From NCBI GenBank assembly GCA_024291935.2, contig CM044312.1, forward strand, positions 46,258,001-46,322,000: 64,000 nt of DNA. Direction: 5' to 3'. The notes below the pieces were generated by a model. It saw only the letters and a list, made by a program, of their open reading frames with translations, had not been told where the DNA came from and searched no databases. The translations under genes were made by a program, and so were the position numbers. This DNA comes from Okapia johnstoni (lineage: Eukaryota > Chordata > Mammalia > Artiodactyla > Giraffidae). Below are positions 44,802-56,784 of the stretch, piece by piece. Each line of letters starts with the position of its first letter. The first letter of the stretch is position 1.

Positions 44802-45826
44802 ATTCTTAAAGAGACGGGAATACCAGACCACCTGATCTGCCTCCTGAGAAATCTGTATGCAGGTCAAGAAGCAACAGTTAGAACTGGACATGGAACAACA
44901 GGCTGGTTCCAAATCAGGAAAAGGAGTATGTCAAGGCTGTATATTGTCACCCTGCTTATTTAACTTATATGCAGAGTACATCATGCGAAATGCCAGGCTA
45001 GATGAAGCACAAGCTGGAATCAAGATTGCCAGGAGAAATATCAATAACCTCAGATATGCAGATGACACTACCTTTATTGCAGAAAGTGAAGAACTAAAGA
45101 GCCTCTTGTTAAAAGTGAAAGAGGAGAGTGAAAAAGTGGGCTTAAAGCTCAGCATTCAGAAAACTAAGATCATGGTATCCAGTCCCATCATTTGATGGCA
45201 AATAGATGGGAAAACAATGGAAACAGAGACTTTATTTTTTGGGCTCCAAAATCACTGCAGATGGTGACTGCAGCCATGAAATTAAAAGACGCTTACTCCT
45301 TGAAAGAAAAGCTATGACCAACCTCAACAGCATATTAAAAAGCAGAGACATTACTTTACCAACAAAGGTCCGTCTAGTCAAAGCTATGGTTTTTCCAGTA
45401 GTCATGTATGGATGTGAGAGTTGGACTATAAAGAAAGCTGAGTGCTGAAGAATTGATGCTTTTGAACTGTGGTGTTGGAGAAGACTCTTGAGAGTCCCTT
45501 GGCCAGCAAGGAGATCCAACCAGTCCATCCTACAGGAAATCAGTCCTGAATATTCATTGGAAGGACTGATGCTGAAGCTGCAACGCCAATACTTTGGCCA
45601 TCTGATATGACGAACCAACTCATTGGAAAAGACCCTGATGCTGGGAAAGATTGAAGGCAGGAGGAGAAGAGGATGACAGAGGAAGAGATGGTTAGATGGC
45701 ATCACCGACTCAACTCAATGGACACAAGTTTGAGTAAACTCCGGGAGTTGGTGATGGACAGGGAGGCCTGGTGAGCTGCAGTCCATGGGGTCGCAAAGAG
45801 TCAGACACGACTGAGCAGCTAAACTG
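44802..45826 (+). mobile_element. BovB LINE with RT YADD motif, 5'-truncated
   Basis: The longest RT-bearing copy here. It starts in the fingers/palm region. The frame 44857-45195 shows GVCQGCILSPCLFNLYAEY and the catalytic LRYADDTTF (YADD codons at 45055-45066). A frameshift between 45195 and 45206 moves to the next frame (45206-45448), which ends at a TGA (45446-45448) where the family has CGA. A further TGA lies at 45608-45610. The endonuclease domain and the N-terminal RT part are missing. AACAGAAA at 44794-44801 and 45827-45834 is a possible 8-bp target duplication, although the right copy overlaps the usual tail sequence. Confidence 0.95.
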
Positions 45827-45834
45827 AACAGAAA

Positions 45835-46134
45835 GCATAGACTTAGATAAAAGACTTAAAATGTTAATATATCTGTGTGAAAATACGGTTCAAGCTACCA
45901 ACATGTCATTGCACATGACTTTTCATAATATTTCTGTGAAAGTCAAAATGTACCTGTAATTGTGATCACAGATCACAACTAACATTTTGTAAATGCAAAC
46001 ATCTTAATTTGAATGTACCGAACAACTGAAAATAGGTAGGTTGGCCATGAGACTCCCACTATAGGTTACTTGGCAAAAGGACTTTAGCGTGGATTCTCAA
46101 AAAGTTCTTCCTTTAGTTCTTTTCCCTGGATGCA
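45835..46134. other. Unassigned short gap
   Basis: Nothing recognisable. Confidence 0.5.
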
Positions 46135-46275
46135 TCTTAAAATCATATAGGAAGCTTTTAAAAAATCTCAGAGCCCAGGACACATCATCAGAATCTTTTG
46201 GAAATAAGACCCATGCATCAATAGTTTTTTAAGCTCCCTAGATAATTCTGGTCTGTGACCAAAACTGAGAACCAC
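46135..46275. mobile_element. MER5-type hAT remnant, first of two
   Basis: GAAGCTTTTAAAAAATCTCA, GCCCAGGACACATCATCAGA and TTTAAGCTCCCTAGATAATT then CTGAGAACCACTGCTTTG follow the MER5 layout, ending in the hAT-type GAGAACCACTG terminus. Confidence 0.78.
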
Positions 46276-46435
46276 TGCTTTGGGAAGTGCTTCTCAAATT
46301 TTAATATGCATAGGATCTTGTTAAATGCAGATTCTGACTCATTAGGTCTAGAGTGGGGCCTGAGATTCTGTACTTCCAACAAGTTTCCAGGTGGTAGTGA
46401 TGCTGCCAGCCCAAGGCCCATGCTGTGACAATGAC
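46276..46435. mobile_element. MER5-type hAT remnant, second of two
   Basis: AGTGCTTCTCAAATTTTAAT begins a second copy immediately after the first. It continues with CATTAGGTCTAGAGTGGGGC, CCTGAGATTCTGTACTTCC and AGTTTCCAGGTGGTAGTGAT. Confidence 0.82.
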
Positions 46436-48469
46436 ATTACATCTAAATCTTGTTCACCAGAGTATCTGGGGGACCATCAGATTTGACAGTGGGGACTTGA
46501 TTTATCCAGATCGCCTCAACCTGGAATACAAATGGAATTATGTAACAACAACTCGAATTCCACTAGCTCTTGTTTAAACCAGTTCTTATAAGTATATAGC
46601 ACCCCTGCCCCCTCCCATGAAAAGAGACCCAGTAAATGTGTCCCTTGATAGTTCTTGGGTAGGGGGGTGGTCTTAGGAAGGTCTTACATGGCCTCACAAA
46701 TATTTTCCCCCTTCTCTTGGTTAGCTTTGTTTTCACTGAGACCCTACTCCTTTCCTCCAATCAAAGGACCCACAATGATTCCAATGGGAGCTATAGCCAG
46801 TGGACAATTTTGGGTGAAAGACACCACTCTGTCCTCAGAATCCCTTATCCCAAACTACTCTGGACAGCTCCAGGAGTAAGGGCTTTTTTTTCCTTAAAAT
46901 GACTTCTTTCTCAGGAGGACCCCCATGGCCTATTGTGACTGTTTTGTCTGAATCCTTGCTCATTTTCAAGTAGGAACTATGGACAAATCAAGTTTTGTTT
47001 TTAGAAAGAACAGAACAGGTCCAGTAAAAAAAAAAGGAGTGTTGAGAGGAGATGAACCATTTGTGGGAGGAATTCATACCAAGGAGCACTATAGCCACAG
47101 TCTCCATAGCAACAGGAGCACTTATTGTGATTGCTAACCAATGGGCTATGCTGGGTTAGGAGGGCCGGACTCCCTGGCAGTGTGTCAGTGTTGGGACTTC
47201 TGGATGTTCCACAGACTGGCTGTCTCACGCTAGACTGGCCTTAGTTCCAGGGCAGTGGGTGGGAGGGGATCCTCATCAGTGAAGAATTCTGTGGTTAGAG
47301 AAGCACCTTTCCCTTCCTCTGTGATCATCCAACCTCTCTGTAATCCCCTCTCATCATTTTTCCAAGTTATTTTTGCTCTCCTTGTGTTCCATTCCCATCT
47401 TATATGTGTTTCATATATGTGTTTACACTCTATGTTACTATTAAACACACAATTATCTTGTCCTTTACCAAATGCACATTTCTTTTAGTTATCTTAGGGG
47501 TGACTAGCCAGTTGAGTGACCCTAGTAATGATTTTAAATGCCCCCCTGCAACAATTTACAACCATTAAGAAATATTAGCATAGTGTCTCTTAACGTCCTG
47601 GGAAAATTCAATGAGGCCTAGATTTCCAAGCCCTCCTATAGACATTTATGCCAAATGGGGTCTATGACCTTATATGGCTCACTCTTTTGCACATATTTCT
47701 ATTGTTTCATAAGTAAAACTCTCTTGAGTAAGTATCATCTGCTTTCCAAGCAGAATGGAAGTGCAAAGATACCATAAAGTTTTGTCTTACTGAAGCAAGT
47801 AACTTGAGTGATACTACATTTAATTATTTTAGCATAGTTTATGATGTAGGAAAGCAGAACCATACATATTCCAAATCACCACCTCCACTACCACTGATGT
47901 GTGAAAACCCATGCTTTTCAAACATACAAACTAAATTAATGCTAAACCCTTCATTTTACAAAATTTCTCTTAAATGTTGTGTTTCTAGGATGCATTCACA
48001 TCAAGGCAGCTTTTCAGCAGCTAACCTCCAGCACAATATGAAGCATGCATGCCTCTCATTCTGCACAAAACCTTTTTTAATCATGCAGTCTGGATTTAAA
48101 TGCTTTTCAAGGAGAAGAAAAATCCCATGTTTTCACATTTGTAATCAGAGGTTAAAACAAGATTGAAAATCATCTCTGAAGACAAAAAATTTAGTCCTGG
48201 AGAGCAAACAATAACATACTATGTTTGCCAATGTTATAGCATTTCTGGCAGAGCTGCAAAGCTGAGTGGCTCTCAGTTCAGGCTACAGCCAGGGCTTGCT
48301 TGAGCATACAGGTCCCACTCTTACTGGCACCTCCTGTAGAATGACAAGGTGGTTGCTAATCCTATGGGCAGACATCACCACTATCAGTTCACCCTCACTA
48401 GGACTTTTCCCAGACCTGGTAGACTCACCCAGTCAGGCCTAACTGGGTGTTCAATAAGGCATTTCTGGG
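46436..48469. other. Unassigned sequence
   Basis: About 2 kb, no assignable repeat and no supported gene. Open frames of 120 codons or fewer (for example 47804-48166) show no family features. Confidence 0.5.
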
Positions 48470-48605
48470 CTAGAGGGGTCTTAGGAAACCATGTATTTCA
48501 GTCCCTTTGTTTACTATAGATGAAAAGGCAAAGAACTTGCCCAGAATCATAACTGGAGGCTGGCATTGAGACTACAAGCTTGAGCTCTTGGCTTCTAGTC
48601 TTAGA
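48470..48605 (+). mobile_element. MIR-family SINE fragment
   Basis: CTATAGATGAAAAGGCAAAG, ACTTGCCCAGAATCATAACT and CTTGGCTTCTAGTCTTAGAC follow the MIR order. Confidence 0.6.
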
Positions 48606-48623
48606 CTCTCTCTCTCTCTCTCT
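48606..48623. repeat. (CT)9 microsatellite
   Basis: Pure CT run directly after the MIR-like fragment. Confidence 0.9.
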
Positions 48624-48732
48624 TTCTGCCTGTTACCATAACTCAGCATCTCTTTACCTCTAAAATGGAGTACTCCTCGCTAAACTGCTAGTTAACCTGT
48701 TCATTAATACTGACCATGGAAAACTCTGGGCC

Positions 48733-48742
48733 CTGAGCTTCT
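48733..48742. repeat. Target-site duplication, left copy
   Basis: CTGAGCTTCT, repeated exactly at 48960-48969, brackets the BovB tail. Confidence 0.85.
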
Positions 48743-48959
48743 GATGCAAAGAACTGACTCATTAGAAAAGATCCTGATGCTGGGAAATATTGAAGGCAGG
48801 AGAAGGGGACAACAGAGGATGAAATGGTTGGATGGCATCACCGACTCGATGGACATAGGTTTGAGCAAGCTCTGGGAGTTGGTGATGGACAGGGAAGCCT
48901 GGCGTGCTGCAGTTCATGGGGTCGTAAAGAGTCAGACACGACTGAGGAAGTGAACTGAA
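48743..48959 (+). mobile_element. BovB LINE 3' terminus, strongly 5'-truncated
   Basis: About 217 bases covering the last coding part ([37 protein letters not shown]) and the TGAACTGAACTGA-type 3' end. The site that is TGA in other copies is CAA here (48747-48749). The exact 10-bp flanking repeat supports direct insertion of this short form. Confidence 0.93.
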
Positions 48960-48969
48960 CTGAGCTTCT

Positions 48970-49919
48970 ACAGCCGTAGCTTGGGTTCATCAACTGGGAA
49001 CACAACAAACCCCAGGCTTCCACAAACTCACCTGCTCCTGAACCCAGATCCCTGGGCTCTTAGCTGGGGTCTCAGAGCTCCCTAATTCGCTCCCAGTAGA
49101 AATCTCAACCTGATACTTTCAGCTTTTGCATTAATGCTGCCTTGATTTCCTCCAGGAACAAGCAATAGCTCATGGAGTGTTTTCTGTCGGCTCCACATGG
49201 CTCCAAATCACAGCCTGTGGCCAGGAGAGCTGCCAGCTCCCTCAACAAAATTGGGAACTTTGTGGACCCCACGAGAGCCCTTATTTATTACATCTCCCAG
49301 AGAAAGCAGACTGGGGCAATAATCGTCAAAGTAATATTTACCCCTTAATAACTGCCTATTTTTATACCAGTGTTAGAGGTTAATAGCAGTGTTATTTACT
49401 CCTCTGCCAAAAAGAACTGAAAGATGTGAAATGTGGCAGTCAATAAAGCTGAACAGTCAGATAAATAACATTCATATTATTTCCTGACAAATCCTTCTGC
49501 AACCCAGGGATATAAATAACCCTAAGAAAGCAGTTCCTGCATTACAAGTTTACTGATGTGTAAAATGTAATTTTAAAAAGAGCTGCAAACCCTAGAAGCA
49601 TTGGATTCTGTAACTATACACTCCGATAGCACTCAGGATGTATGCACACACACAAGTGTGTGTGAGTCCTCTGGGAACACACATGCATTCTCCAACATAC
49701 TTAACCACCACGTATCCATGTGAATGGGATGTCAGTGTGTGTAGTTATTGCCTCTCATTTCCTCTCTACTCCTGTGATATGCACTCTTCTGCTTTTTTCC
49801 TACCTCACTGGCAGCTTTTTCTTAAACTCTTGCTCTTATGCTCTTCATTTGGAGCACATAGGAGCTCTGTCCTATTCCTAGATTTTCTGCTCTGGCATCT
49901 TCCTAGGTGATCCTATCCA
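48970..49919. other. Single-copy-like sequence
   Basis: No assigned repeat. The AT-rich stretch 49290-49600 is repeat-free and might be regulatory. A short mixed CA/TG run lies near 49645-49670. Confidence 0.45.
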
Positions 49920-50870
49920 TTCCCATGGCTGACACACAAATGTGTATCTCTAGCTCTCAGTCTCCTGGGGCTCTCACTCCAATATTAATAGGTTCCTTGA
50001 CATTTCCAACTGAAAGTCTAGTAGGCATCTTGGCCATGGTAGGGTCATGGTGTAGCTCTAATTTCCACCCTTGAACTGCTCCCTATGCCCCTACTTTCTA
50101 CTGTCTTCCCCACAGCAAATGCTACCACTTCCCATGCAGTTATTCAATTTAAAAACCAAGCACCTTTTTAATCTCTCTTATATTGACCTGCCCTCTATCT
50201 TGTATGTAATTCACAAACAATTTCTATAAATTTTCGCTTCAAAACACATCAGGAATTACATCCATCCGTCTTCTTTCTGTCTTCACCACTCTCCCCCAGT
50301 CTACATGTACCATTTTTCTGACTGCTTTCCCAGATTCTACTCCAGCTCCCTCTCATTCATTCTCCTCTCAGCATAATAAGCTTTTAAAATATGAATTCAA
50401 ATATCTTTCTTTGGCCTGCAGGCCCTGTGTGACCTGACCCTGCTCCTCCCTCACCTCCCTTCCTACCCATCTCCCCTTCTTCTTTGTCCTCCAGCCACAG
50501 TGTCCATTTCTTCGATCCTCCGACAGATCAAGCACCTTCCTTCAGCCTGGGGTACTCTGGAGCTGGTGTTCCTACACTGGCTCCCTCCTGTCAGTTCATG
50601 AGCAGGTCCTCTCTAGTGGCTGACCATCTAGTCTGAATAGATGCACCAACACCCATGACACAACATTCATATCATCATTACTGTTTTCTTCATAACATCT
50701 ACTATTTCTTGAAATTATGTTGTTCCTAGATTTGCTTACATGTTCATTAGTTATCTCCACCAGAATAAAACCTTCATAAAAGCAGGACCCTTGTTTATCA
50801 TCTTCACCACTGTATGTCCAGTGCCTGGGAACCAGCCAAGCACATAGTAGGTGTCTGCACTAATGTCCTA
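49920..50870 (+). mobile_element. L2 LINE 3' region
   Basis: L2 3' order across about 0.95 kb: CTTTTTAATCTCTCTTATAT, ATCAGGAATTACATCCATCC, GGCCCTGTGTGACCTGACCC, CCTCCAGCCACAGTGTCC, CCACCAGAATAAAACCTTCA, TGTATGTCCAGTGCCTGGGA and CAAGCACATAGTAGGTG. Confidence 0.83.
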
Positions 50871-50871
50871 G

Positions 50872-51236
50872 GACTGCCATATATAATGTACAACAGATCT
50901 AAATAACAGAAATTAATTTTCTCAAGTTTCTGGAGGCTCTAGACTAGGATGTTGACAGGGTTGGTTTCTTCTGAGGTTTCCCTCCTTGACTTATAGATGA
51001 CCACCATCTCCTTATGTCTTCACATGGTCTTCCCTTTGTGTATGTTTGTGTCCAAATGTCCTCCTTATAAGGACACCAATCATATTGGATTAGGGGCCAC
51101 CCAAATGACTTTATTTTAACTTAATTACCTCTTCCAAGGCCCTCTCTCAAACAAGAGTAATATTCTGAGGTACTGGGGGTTAGGACTTTAATGTATGAAT
51201 TTTGGGTAGGGACACAGTTCAGTCCATAACAGCATC
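50872..51236 (-). mobile_element. MaLR LTR (MST/MLT1 type), antisense
   Basis: AGGACTGCCATATATAATGT, TTTTCTCAAGTTTCTGGAGG, GCAGGGTTGG-like GACAGGGTTGGTTTCTTCTG, GTCTTCACATGGTCTTCCCT, ATAAGGACACCAATCATATT, GGTACTGGGGGTTAGGACTT and ATTCAGTCCATAAC-type end match an MST/MLT1 LTR in reverse. Solo LTR; no internal region seen. Confidence 0.88.
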
Positions 51237-51244
51237 TAATAAAA

Positions 51245-51490
51245 AATAACAGTGGTCATCATGAAAGCTAACATTATTGAGACATTATGTACTAGATGCT
51301 GTTTTTAAGTACTTTCCCTGTATTATTTTAATCTTCACTATTAATAAGAATGTCACCAATCAGTTCCATTTTCCAGATGAGGAAACTGAGACACAAAGAA
51401 ATTAGATGACCTGCTGGAGGTTACAGGTTATAAGTGGTAGAAACTGATTCTGGGACCTGTGTCCTCTTCAACTGCCCTACACTGCTCCCC
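51245..51490 (+). mobile_element. MIR SINE
   Basis: GTACTAGATGCTGTTTTTAA, TTCCAGATGAGGAAACTGAG, ACACAAAGAAATTAGATGAC and GGTTACAGGTTATAAGTGGT are in MIR order. Confidence 0.88.
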
Positions 51491-53662
51491 TGTGTCTATA
51501 AAGCTCTATTGAATGAACCAGTGAAGAGGAAGCAGGCATGGCAATCAGTGAACTGTAAGTGCACAGACACCAAAGGCAGCACTGTAGCCAAGAATACTTA
51601 TTTATATCTTAGGCTCCTAAAAGTGATTTGAAGTAAAACATCTTAATGAATCTATACAATGTTGTTAGCAAAATAGAAATTAAGATCAGAAAATCAGGAG
51701 GAAGAAAAAGAAGAAAGAAACTTAAAATCATGAAGACAAAGAAAGTTATTGAGATTAAATGTCAGTTGTCTTTGAGCTTTCTTAGTTCTTTCATTCCAAG
51801 AAAGCCTACCAATCCCCTAGAAAGATAAAAATTATCCTGTAGCTAAATTCTAAATACATATCTCATGTAAACTCTTACATAATAGCCATATTTAAGTGAC
51901 AGAAAATGGTCTTTTATCAAACTCAGGAAAAAGAACAGCTGGATTTTACTTTATAAGGTGCTCCATTTGCAATATCCTGAAAGGATCCACATACTTTTTC
52001 TGCCCATCAATGACAATTCTGTGACCTCATTCATTCTCAGTTTACTAATCCATTATGAGTTAGGCCCAGCAATTCCACAGAACCCTCACTGACTTTCCTA
52101 CCAATTAGGTGGAAAAGCTTGGCTGCATCTCCAGCAGAAAGCCTCAGAGGGCATTTATCTTGGTGCTGAAATGCTAACCACAGGAAAAGTCCCCATTTCA
52201 AAGAGGAGGGCTGGGTGTATGCAAAGGGATGAACTCTTTTCTTTTCTTTTTTAAATTAAAGTGGAAGTAGAGTATTGGGAAGGTCAGGGAGATTTGCTTC
52301 TCCTTTAAAATCGGTTCCCCCAAGAAATAAGTTAGATACAACGTCCGGCAGCAAATCAGAATTTAACAATGGACGTTGCCTGTAAAACATCCCGCATAGA
52401 GCCTGGCATGTAGTAAGTAGCACTCAGTAAGTATTTGATATTGTATTAGTGGGTTAAGAGTGTTAGGAACTCTTTGGGCATTTTGATAATGTGTTCTCCC
52501 TAGTATTTTTAGCAATATGGACACACACAAGGTGATGAGGGGAGAAGAGAGAGGAGTGAAGGTGGGGTGGTTATGGAGAGCTGATGGCTCCTCCTCTCTC
52601 TTTTAGGACTTGGAGTCCCTAAAAATCAGGGCAGACAGAAAGATTAAGCAGGTTAGGGAAAGAGGGGGAGGAAAATAAAAGACTGGTATGAGCAGGCTGA
52701 CTTGGAGATTGACCCAGAAAGGCTTAGAACTCTATTAGTTGTAAATATCAGTCTTTAAAAAACAAATATCACTGAAGAATGATGTTTGTGGTATGGCAGT
52801 ATCCCATTCTGGGAACTTCAGGCAGCTATGTTGGCATAATGTAGCACATCATCATTGTCTCTTCTGCCTATTTCTGAGAATAAAAAGACTTGGCTGAAAA
52901 AGCTCCTCACATCTCCATCAGTTTGTAATCAGTGAATACAGTAAGTGCAGGGGGTTGATGACTGTTTGCAGAGTATGTAATTTTATATATCTTGTGGGAG
53001 AGGTTGAGAGGATTCTGTTTAAAAAGGCTTCCCTAATAAATGATTTACCAGGGCAGCCAGAGATCAAAGAAATTGCTCAGAAATTGCATCTCAGGGCACC
53101 TAAAATTGTAAGTTTATGGAAGTCCTCAGAACCCCAAACCTTTTATGACTTTTATATTAGCTAACCACTAAATTTTCAAAGCAGTGTGACTGCCATGGGT
53201 TTTAATGAGAGCTGCATGCTCAACCCCTCCTTCCTTTAATAAATATAAGGGTGATGCTGCCGAGAGATATTTTGAAAACATGGCAAGTGTCATGGAAGAT
53301 CTACCAGGAAGCAAGACTCAAGCTGGATAGCAGAAATGTTAAATTCTGCAAGAAAAAAATCAACTCCAAACAAATCCCACAAACCTTGTAAGAAGATAAC
53401 AGGAGTTCTGCCTTGGATGCATCTCTTAGCTGGAGTCTGCATGTAGGAGTGCCATGGAGGAGGCTAAGTCACTCCGGAGACTGGAGACTGAATTTAGTGA
53501 TGTCAGTCAGGCTGGGCACTGATTGCTCCTGCTCACTGTTTGGCAATTAGAAAAGTTCCCCCAGCACCCTCAGGACTTCAGAGAGTTTCCCCAGAGTTAA
53601 CTGGTGTCTCTTGTCCCAGACAAGCCATAGTCCAGTCTGAAAATGAAGAACCAAAAATAAGT
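51491..53662. other. Unassigned sequence
   Basis: About 2.2 kb with no gene. A purine-rich A/G tract lies at 51690-51730 and a short MIR/L2-like end (GAGCCTGGCATGTAGTAAGT) near 52400. Confidence 0.5.
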
Positions 53663-53830
53663 TGCCCAGTGGTTCTCAAAGTGGGTTCCAGGGACCCTTT
53701 GGGAGGTGGTTCCTGAGACCCTTCCAGATGGTATGTAAGGTCAAAACTATTTCCATAATAATACTGAGATACTGGTTTTTTTTTTTTTTTTTCATTCTCA
53801 CATGAGTGACCACCAACAGGACTGGAGGAA
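53663..53830 (+). mobile_element. Charlie-like hAT DNA transposon remnant
   Basis: CAGTGGTTCTCAAAGTGGG terminus, then GGTTCCTGAGACCCTTCCAG, AGGTCAAAACTATTTCCATA and ATAATACTGAGATACTGG followed by a T17 run (53776-53792) and CATTCTCACATGAGTG. The terminus and the TCAAAACTATTT block are typical of hAT-Charlie-like elements; subfamily not named. Confidence 0.75.
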
Positions 53831-53867
53831 TAACTATTCAGTTGAACATTGTTCAGATTTTTAGAAT

Positions 53868-53955
53868 CACGAGCAAGTAAAATGATTGTTTTAAATCACT
53901 AAGTTTTGAGGTGGCTTAGTTTGCAGCCAGAGATAATTGGAATAGGCATGTCAGA
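53868..53955 (+). mobile_element. Possible MaLR LTR 3' remnant
   Basis: TTGTTTTAAATCACTAAGTT and TTGAGGTGGCTTAGTTTGCA-GCCAGAGATAATTGG resemble the terminus of MLT1-type LTRs. Short and diverged. Confidence 0.45.
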
Positions 53956-54224
53956 GATGCATACTGATGTTGGTAGTATTGGTGACCTTGACTGGGGATC
54001 ACTAACTTTTTTCAGCCACATAGGGACTGAGTCTGGGTGTCACTAGGGAAGATGGGTAAAGGGGTTATTCACAGGGACAGCGATCAGAATGACTGATTTC
54101 CTGACATGTTCAGAAATGTGAATCGCTAAGCTCAGTCATGGTTTCGCCTTCATGGAGAGAGATAAATGTGGCTACTGACACATGAAGGTGATTTCTTCTG
54201 ATGAATAAGTTTGAGGAAATTCAT

Positions 54225-54315
54225 AGCAATGATGATGAAGAGGATGGTATGAGAAAGATTTTGATGATGATAAGGATGATAAAGTTAATAGTGGCGATGG
54301 TAACGATGATTGTAT
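54225..54315. repeat. Imperfect GAT-rich low-complexity region
   Basis: Scattered GATGAT, AAGGATGAT and GATGGT units. Confidence 0.7.
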
Positions 54316-54384
54316 AGTGAAGCTGGAACTTGGTCCTGGGACTCCAGTCCTGAAACAAGAGAAATGACTCCTGAGGACAATACA

Positions 54385-54600
54385 TTGTGATGGGAAGGGT
54401 GCAGGCTTTGGTATCAGAAGATCTGGTCCATGTCCTGGCTTCACAATCTTGGAGAAGTCATGCCTCCTACCTGAAGTTCAGATTCCTAACTGCAAAAATG
54501 TGAAGAACTGTATTCACAGTTCTTCCCCTTGACAAGGTTTTCATGAGGGTCAAGTGAGAGTACATGAAAGTGCTCTATAAACTATAAACTACTATGCAAA
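54385..54600 (-). mobile_element. MIR SINE (antisense)
   Basis: GTGCAGGCTTTGGTATCAGA, TCCTGGCTTCACAATCTTGG, AGTTCAGATTCCTAACTGCA and GAAAGTGCTCTATAAACTAT follow antisense MIR. Confidence 0.8.
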
Positions 54601-54957
54601 AAGGAAGAATATGAAGATAATAAATAAGAGATTGTTGCCAAAAGGAATCTTCCCTATACTTAAGCAGCTCTAAGAAAACATAAAGCAGATGATTAAAGGC
54701 CTTTCTGCAGGAAATTTTTAAGTTTGCTTGTGGAAGTTACTGAGCTTGCTGCCCCATATGACAGCCAGCCAAGGAAAGATGATGTGGCTTTGAAAATAAA
54801 TACAGGTTCCACATTTCCTGAGTTCTGGAGAATGTAGCATTTTCTATTTCCAAGCATTATATATAAACCAGTCAGTACTTCCTAGATGTTCAACACTGTG
54901 CTAGAAATTGGGAATAAGAGCTGAGGAAGAAAACTAGCTCCTTCTTTTCTGGCCTGC
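54601..54957. other. Unassigned gap
   Basis: Nothing recognisable. Confidence 0.5.
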
Positions 54958-55453
54958 TTATGGTAGGTAGAACAGTGGCCCCTTAAGATGTCCTAATACC
55001 TAGAACCTGGGAATATGTTAGGCTGTGAGGCAAAAGGAATTATGGTTGCTAATCAGCTGACCTTAGGGTGGGGAGATTATCCCGGGTTATCCAGTCAGGC
55101 CTCAGTGGAATTATAAGCATCTTTAAAAGTGGAAGAGGGAGGCCTGAAAGGGAGAAGCAGAGAGTTGTCCATGTGAGATGGACTCAGCCTAGTGTTGCTG
55201 ACTTTGAGAAGATAGAGGAAAGAGCCATAAGGCAAGGAATGTGAGCAGCCTCTAGAAGCTGGAAAAGGCAAGGGAACAGATTCTACCCCAGAGCCTCTAG
55301 AAGAAATAAGATTCTACAAACACCACAGTTTTAGCCCAGTGAGACCCATCTCTTACTCCTGATCTCCAGAACCCTAAGATAATAAATTTGTATTGTTAAA
55401 GCCCCTACTTTTGTGATAATTTGTTATGGTAGCAATGGAAAACTAAGATATTG
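54958..55453 (+). mobile_element. MaLR LTR (MLT1 type), near full length
   Basis: GGTAGAACAGTGGCCCCTTA, TAGAACCTGGGAATATGTTA, CCAGTCAGGCCTCAGTGGAA, GTGAGCAGCCTCTAGAAGC, CCAGAACCCTAAGATAATAA and TGATAATTTGTTATGGTAGC cover the MLT1 LTR from end to end. Solo LTR without internal sequence. Confidence 0.9.
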
Positions 55454-55599
55454 CCCCACAGCCTTTCCCTCATGTAGTATATAAGTTTGTTAGGTTCACT
55501 GCTGTAACTTCGAAGCTCAAATAATTCCTGGATCACAGTAAATGTTCAATCTAATTTTTTATTAACAAATTCACTTATTCAACAAAATTTTAAGACTAT

Positions 55600-55740
55600 A
55601 TGCATCAATACTAGAAAATAAGTTCAATGTAGGCAGAGATTTGTATCTGTTTTGTTATCTGGTTTTTTATTTGTGTGCATAGAATAGTACCTAGCACTCA
55701 ATAAACATTTATGGGATGGAATGAATGAATGATTCAAAGA
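55600..55740 (+). mobile_element. L2 LINE 3' end
   Basis: AATGTAGGCAGAGATTTGTA, TAGAATAGTACCTAGCACTC, AATAAACATTTATGGGATGG and TGAATGAATGA mark the L2 terminus. Similar, weaker L2-like sequence lies upstream (about 55480-55550). Confidence 0.8.
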
Positions 55741-56784
55741 ATGAAACAAAAAAGCCCCTGTACTTCAAGAGTTTGTAGTCTAGTGGACTTTGGTTTCAGA
55801 TTGATCAATATAGCTACCTACACCAAAACTGGATTTGACTTCTTCCTCAAATTTTCCAGTAATTTTCAATGATTTGCCAAGTTGCTGTGTTGTGGGGGAG
55901 GAGAGTGAAGGCATGGAGAAGAGTTAGGGAGATAAAAGGGGATTTCATGTCGATGGTATTTTTGCCAGATAATATGAGGACTTGTCTAGACATTTCTTTT
56001 CTGACACAGTTTATTTCCATTTTTGTTATTTTTACAAATGTACATTATTTAGAATTTGACTACAGTGTATGCTCATTGTAACAGGGTCAAGAAGCAATCG
56101 AGCTCTCTGACTCCTAAGGTCTGCTCCAAACCCCCTCAAAGGTAACAGCTATTAAGAGTTTGGCCTATGTTCATCCCCTTCTTCAAATATCTTATTGGAT
56201 GTCTCATTTTCAGAACTGCTTAAAATAAGTATAGGACTAGACCTCAATCTGATCCAAAATTGCTGAGAAAAATAGTTTAAAAACATATGCTAAAAATAAT
56301 GTAAAAGAGAACCGGGTAACAGAAATCCATAGATGGGAAAAATCATTTTTTAAATTGCTGTGATTTGTATAATAGCTGGTTTTCCCATGCTCTATATTTT
56401 TGTCCCTTTAAAATTTTTCATATCTTGAAATTACCAGGAGCTCCAAGTCTATTTGCCTGAGAATGAACAAATAAGCTTCTATTACTGTTAAAAAAAAAAG
56501 ACAGACTTTTCCCAACAATAAACAGGAATGATGTTTTTGTGAAAAGTCGAATAAAGTACTTTGAAAAACTTTGTGTTTGTAGAAATATAAGGAGGTGAGG
56601 TTATGAGTCATTGTCTATAATCCTAACGATTTCTCACCCAGGATTGACACTGGACCCCTCAAGAAGAAAGATATGTCAGCAAACTAGGACCAAAGCCAAG
56701 TCAATAACCTTATGGCTGTCCTTGAACTTCTCTCTCATTTATAGTCCCTCATAACTTTGTGTTGGTGCAATATTTAAAGGCCAA
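55741..56784. other. Unassigned sequence
   Basis: The first 50 bases (AGAGTTTGTAGTCTAGTGGA) resemble antisense L2. The rest shows nothing assignable. Confidence 0.45.
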
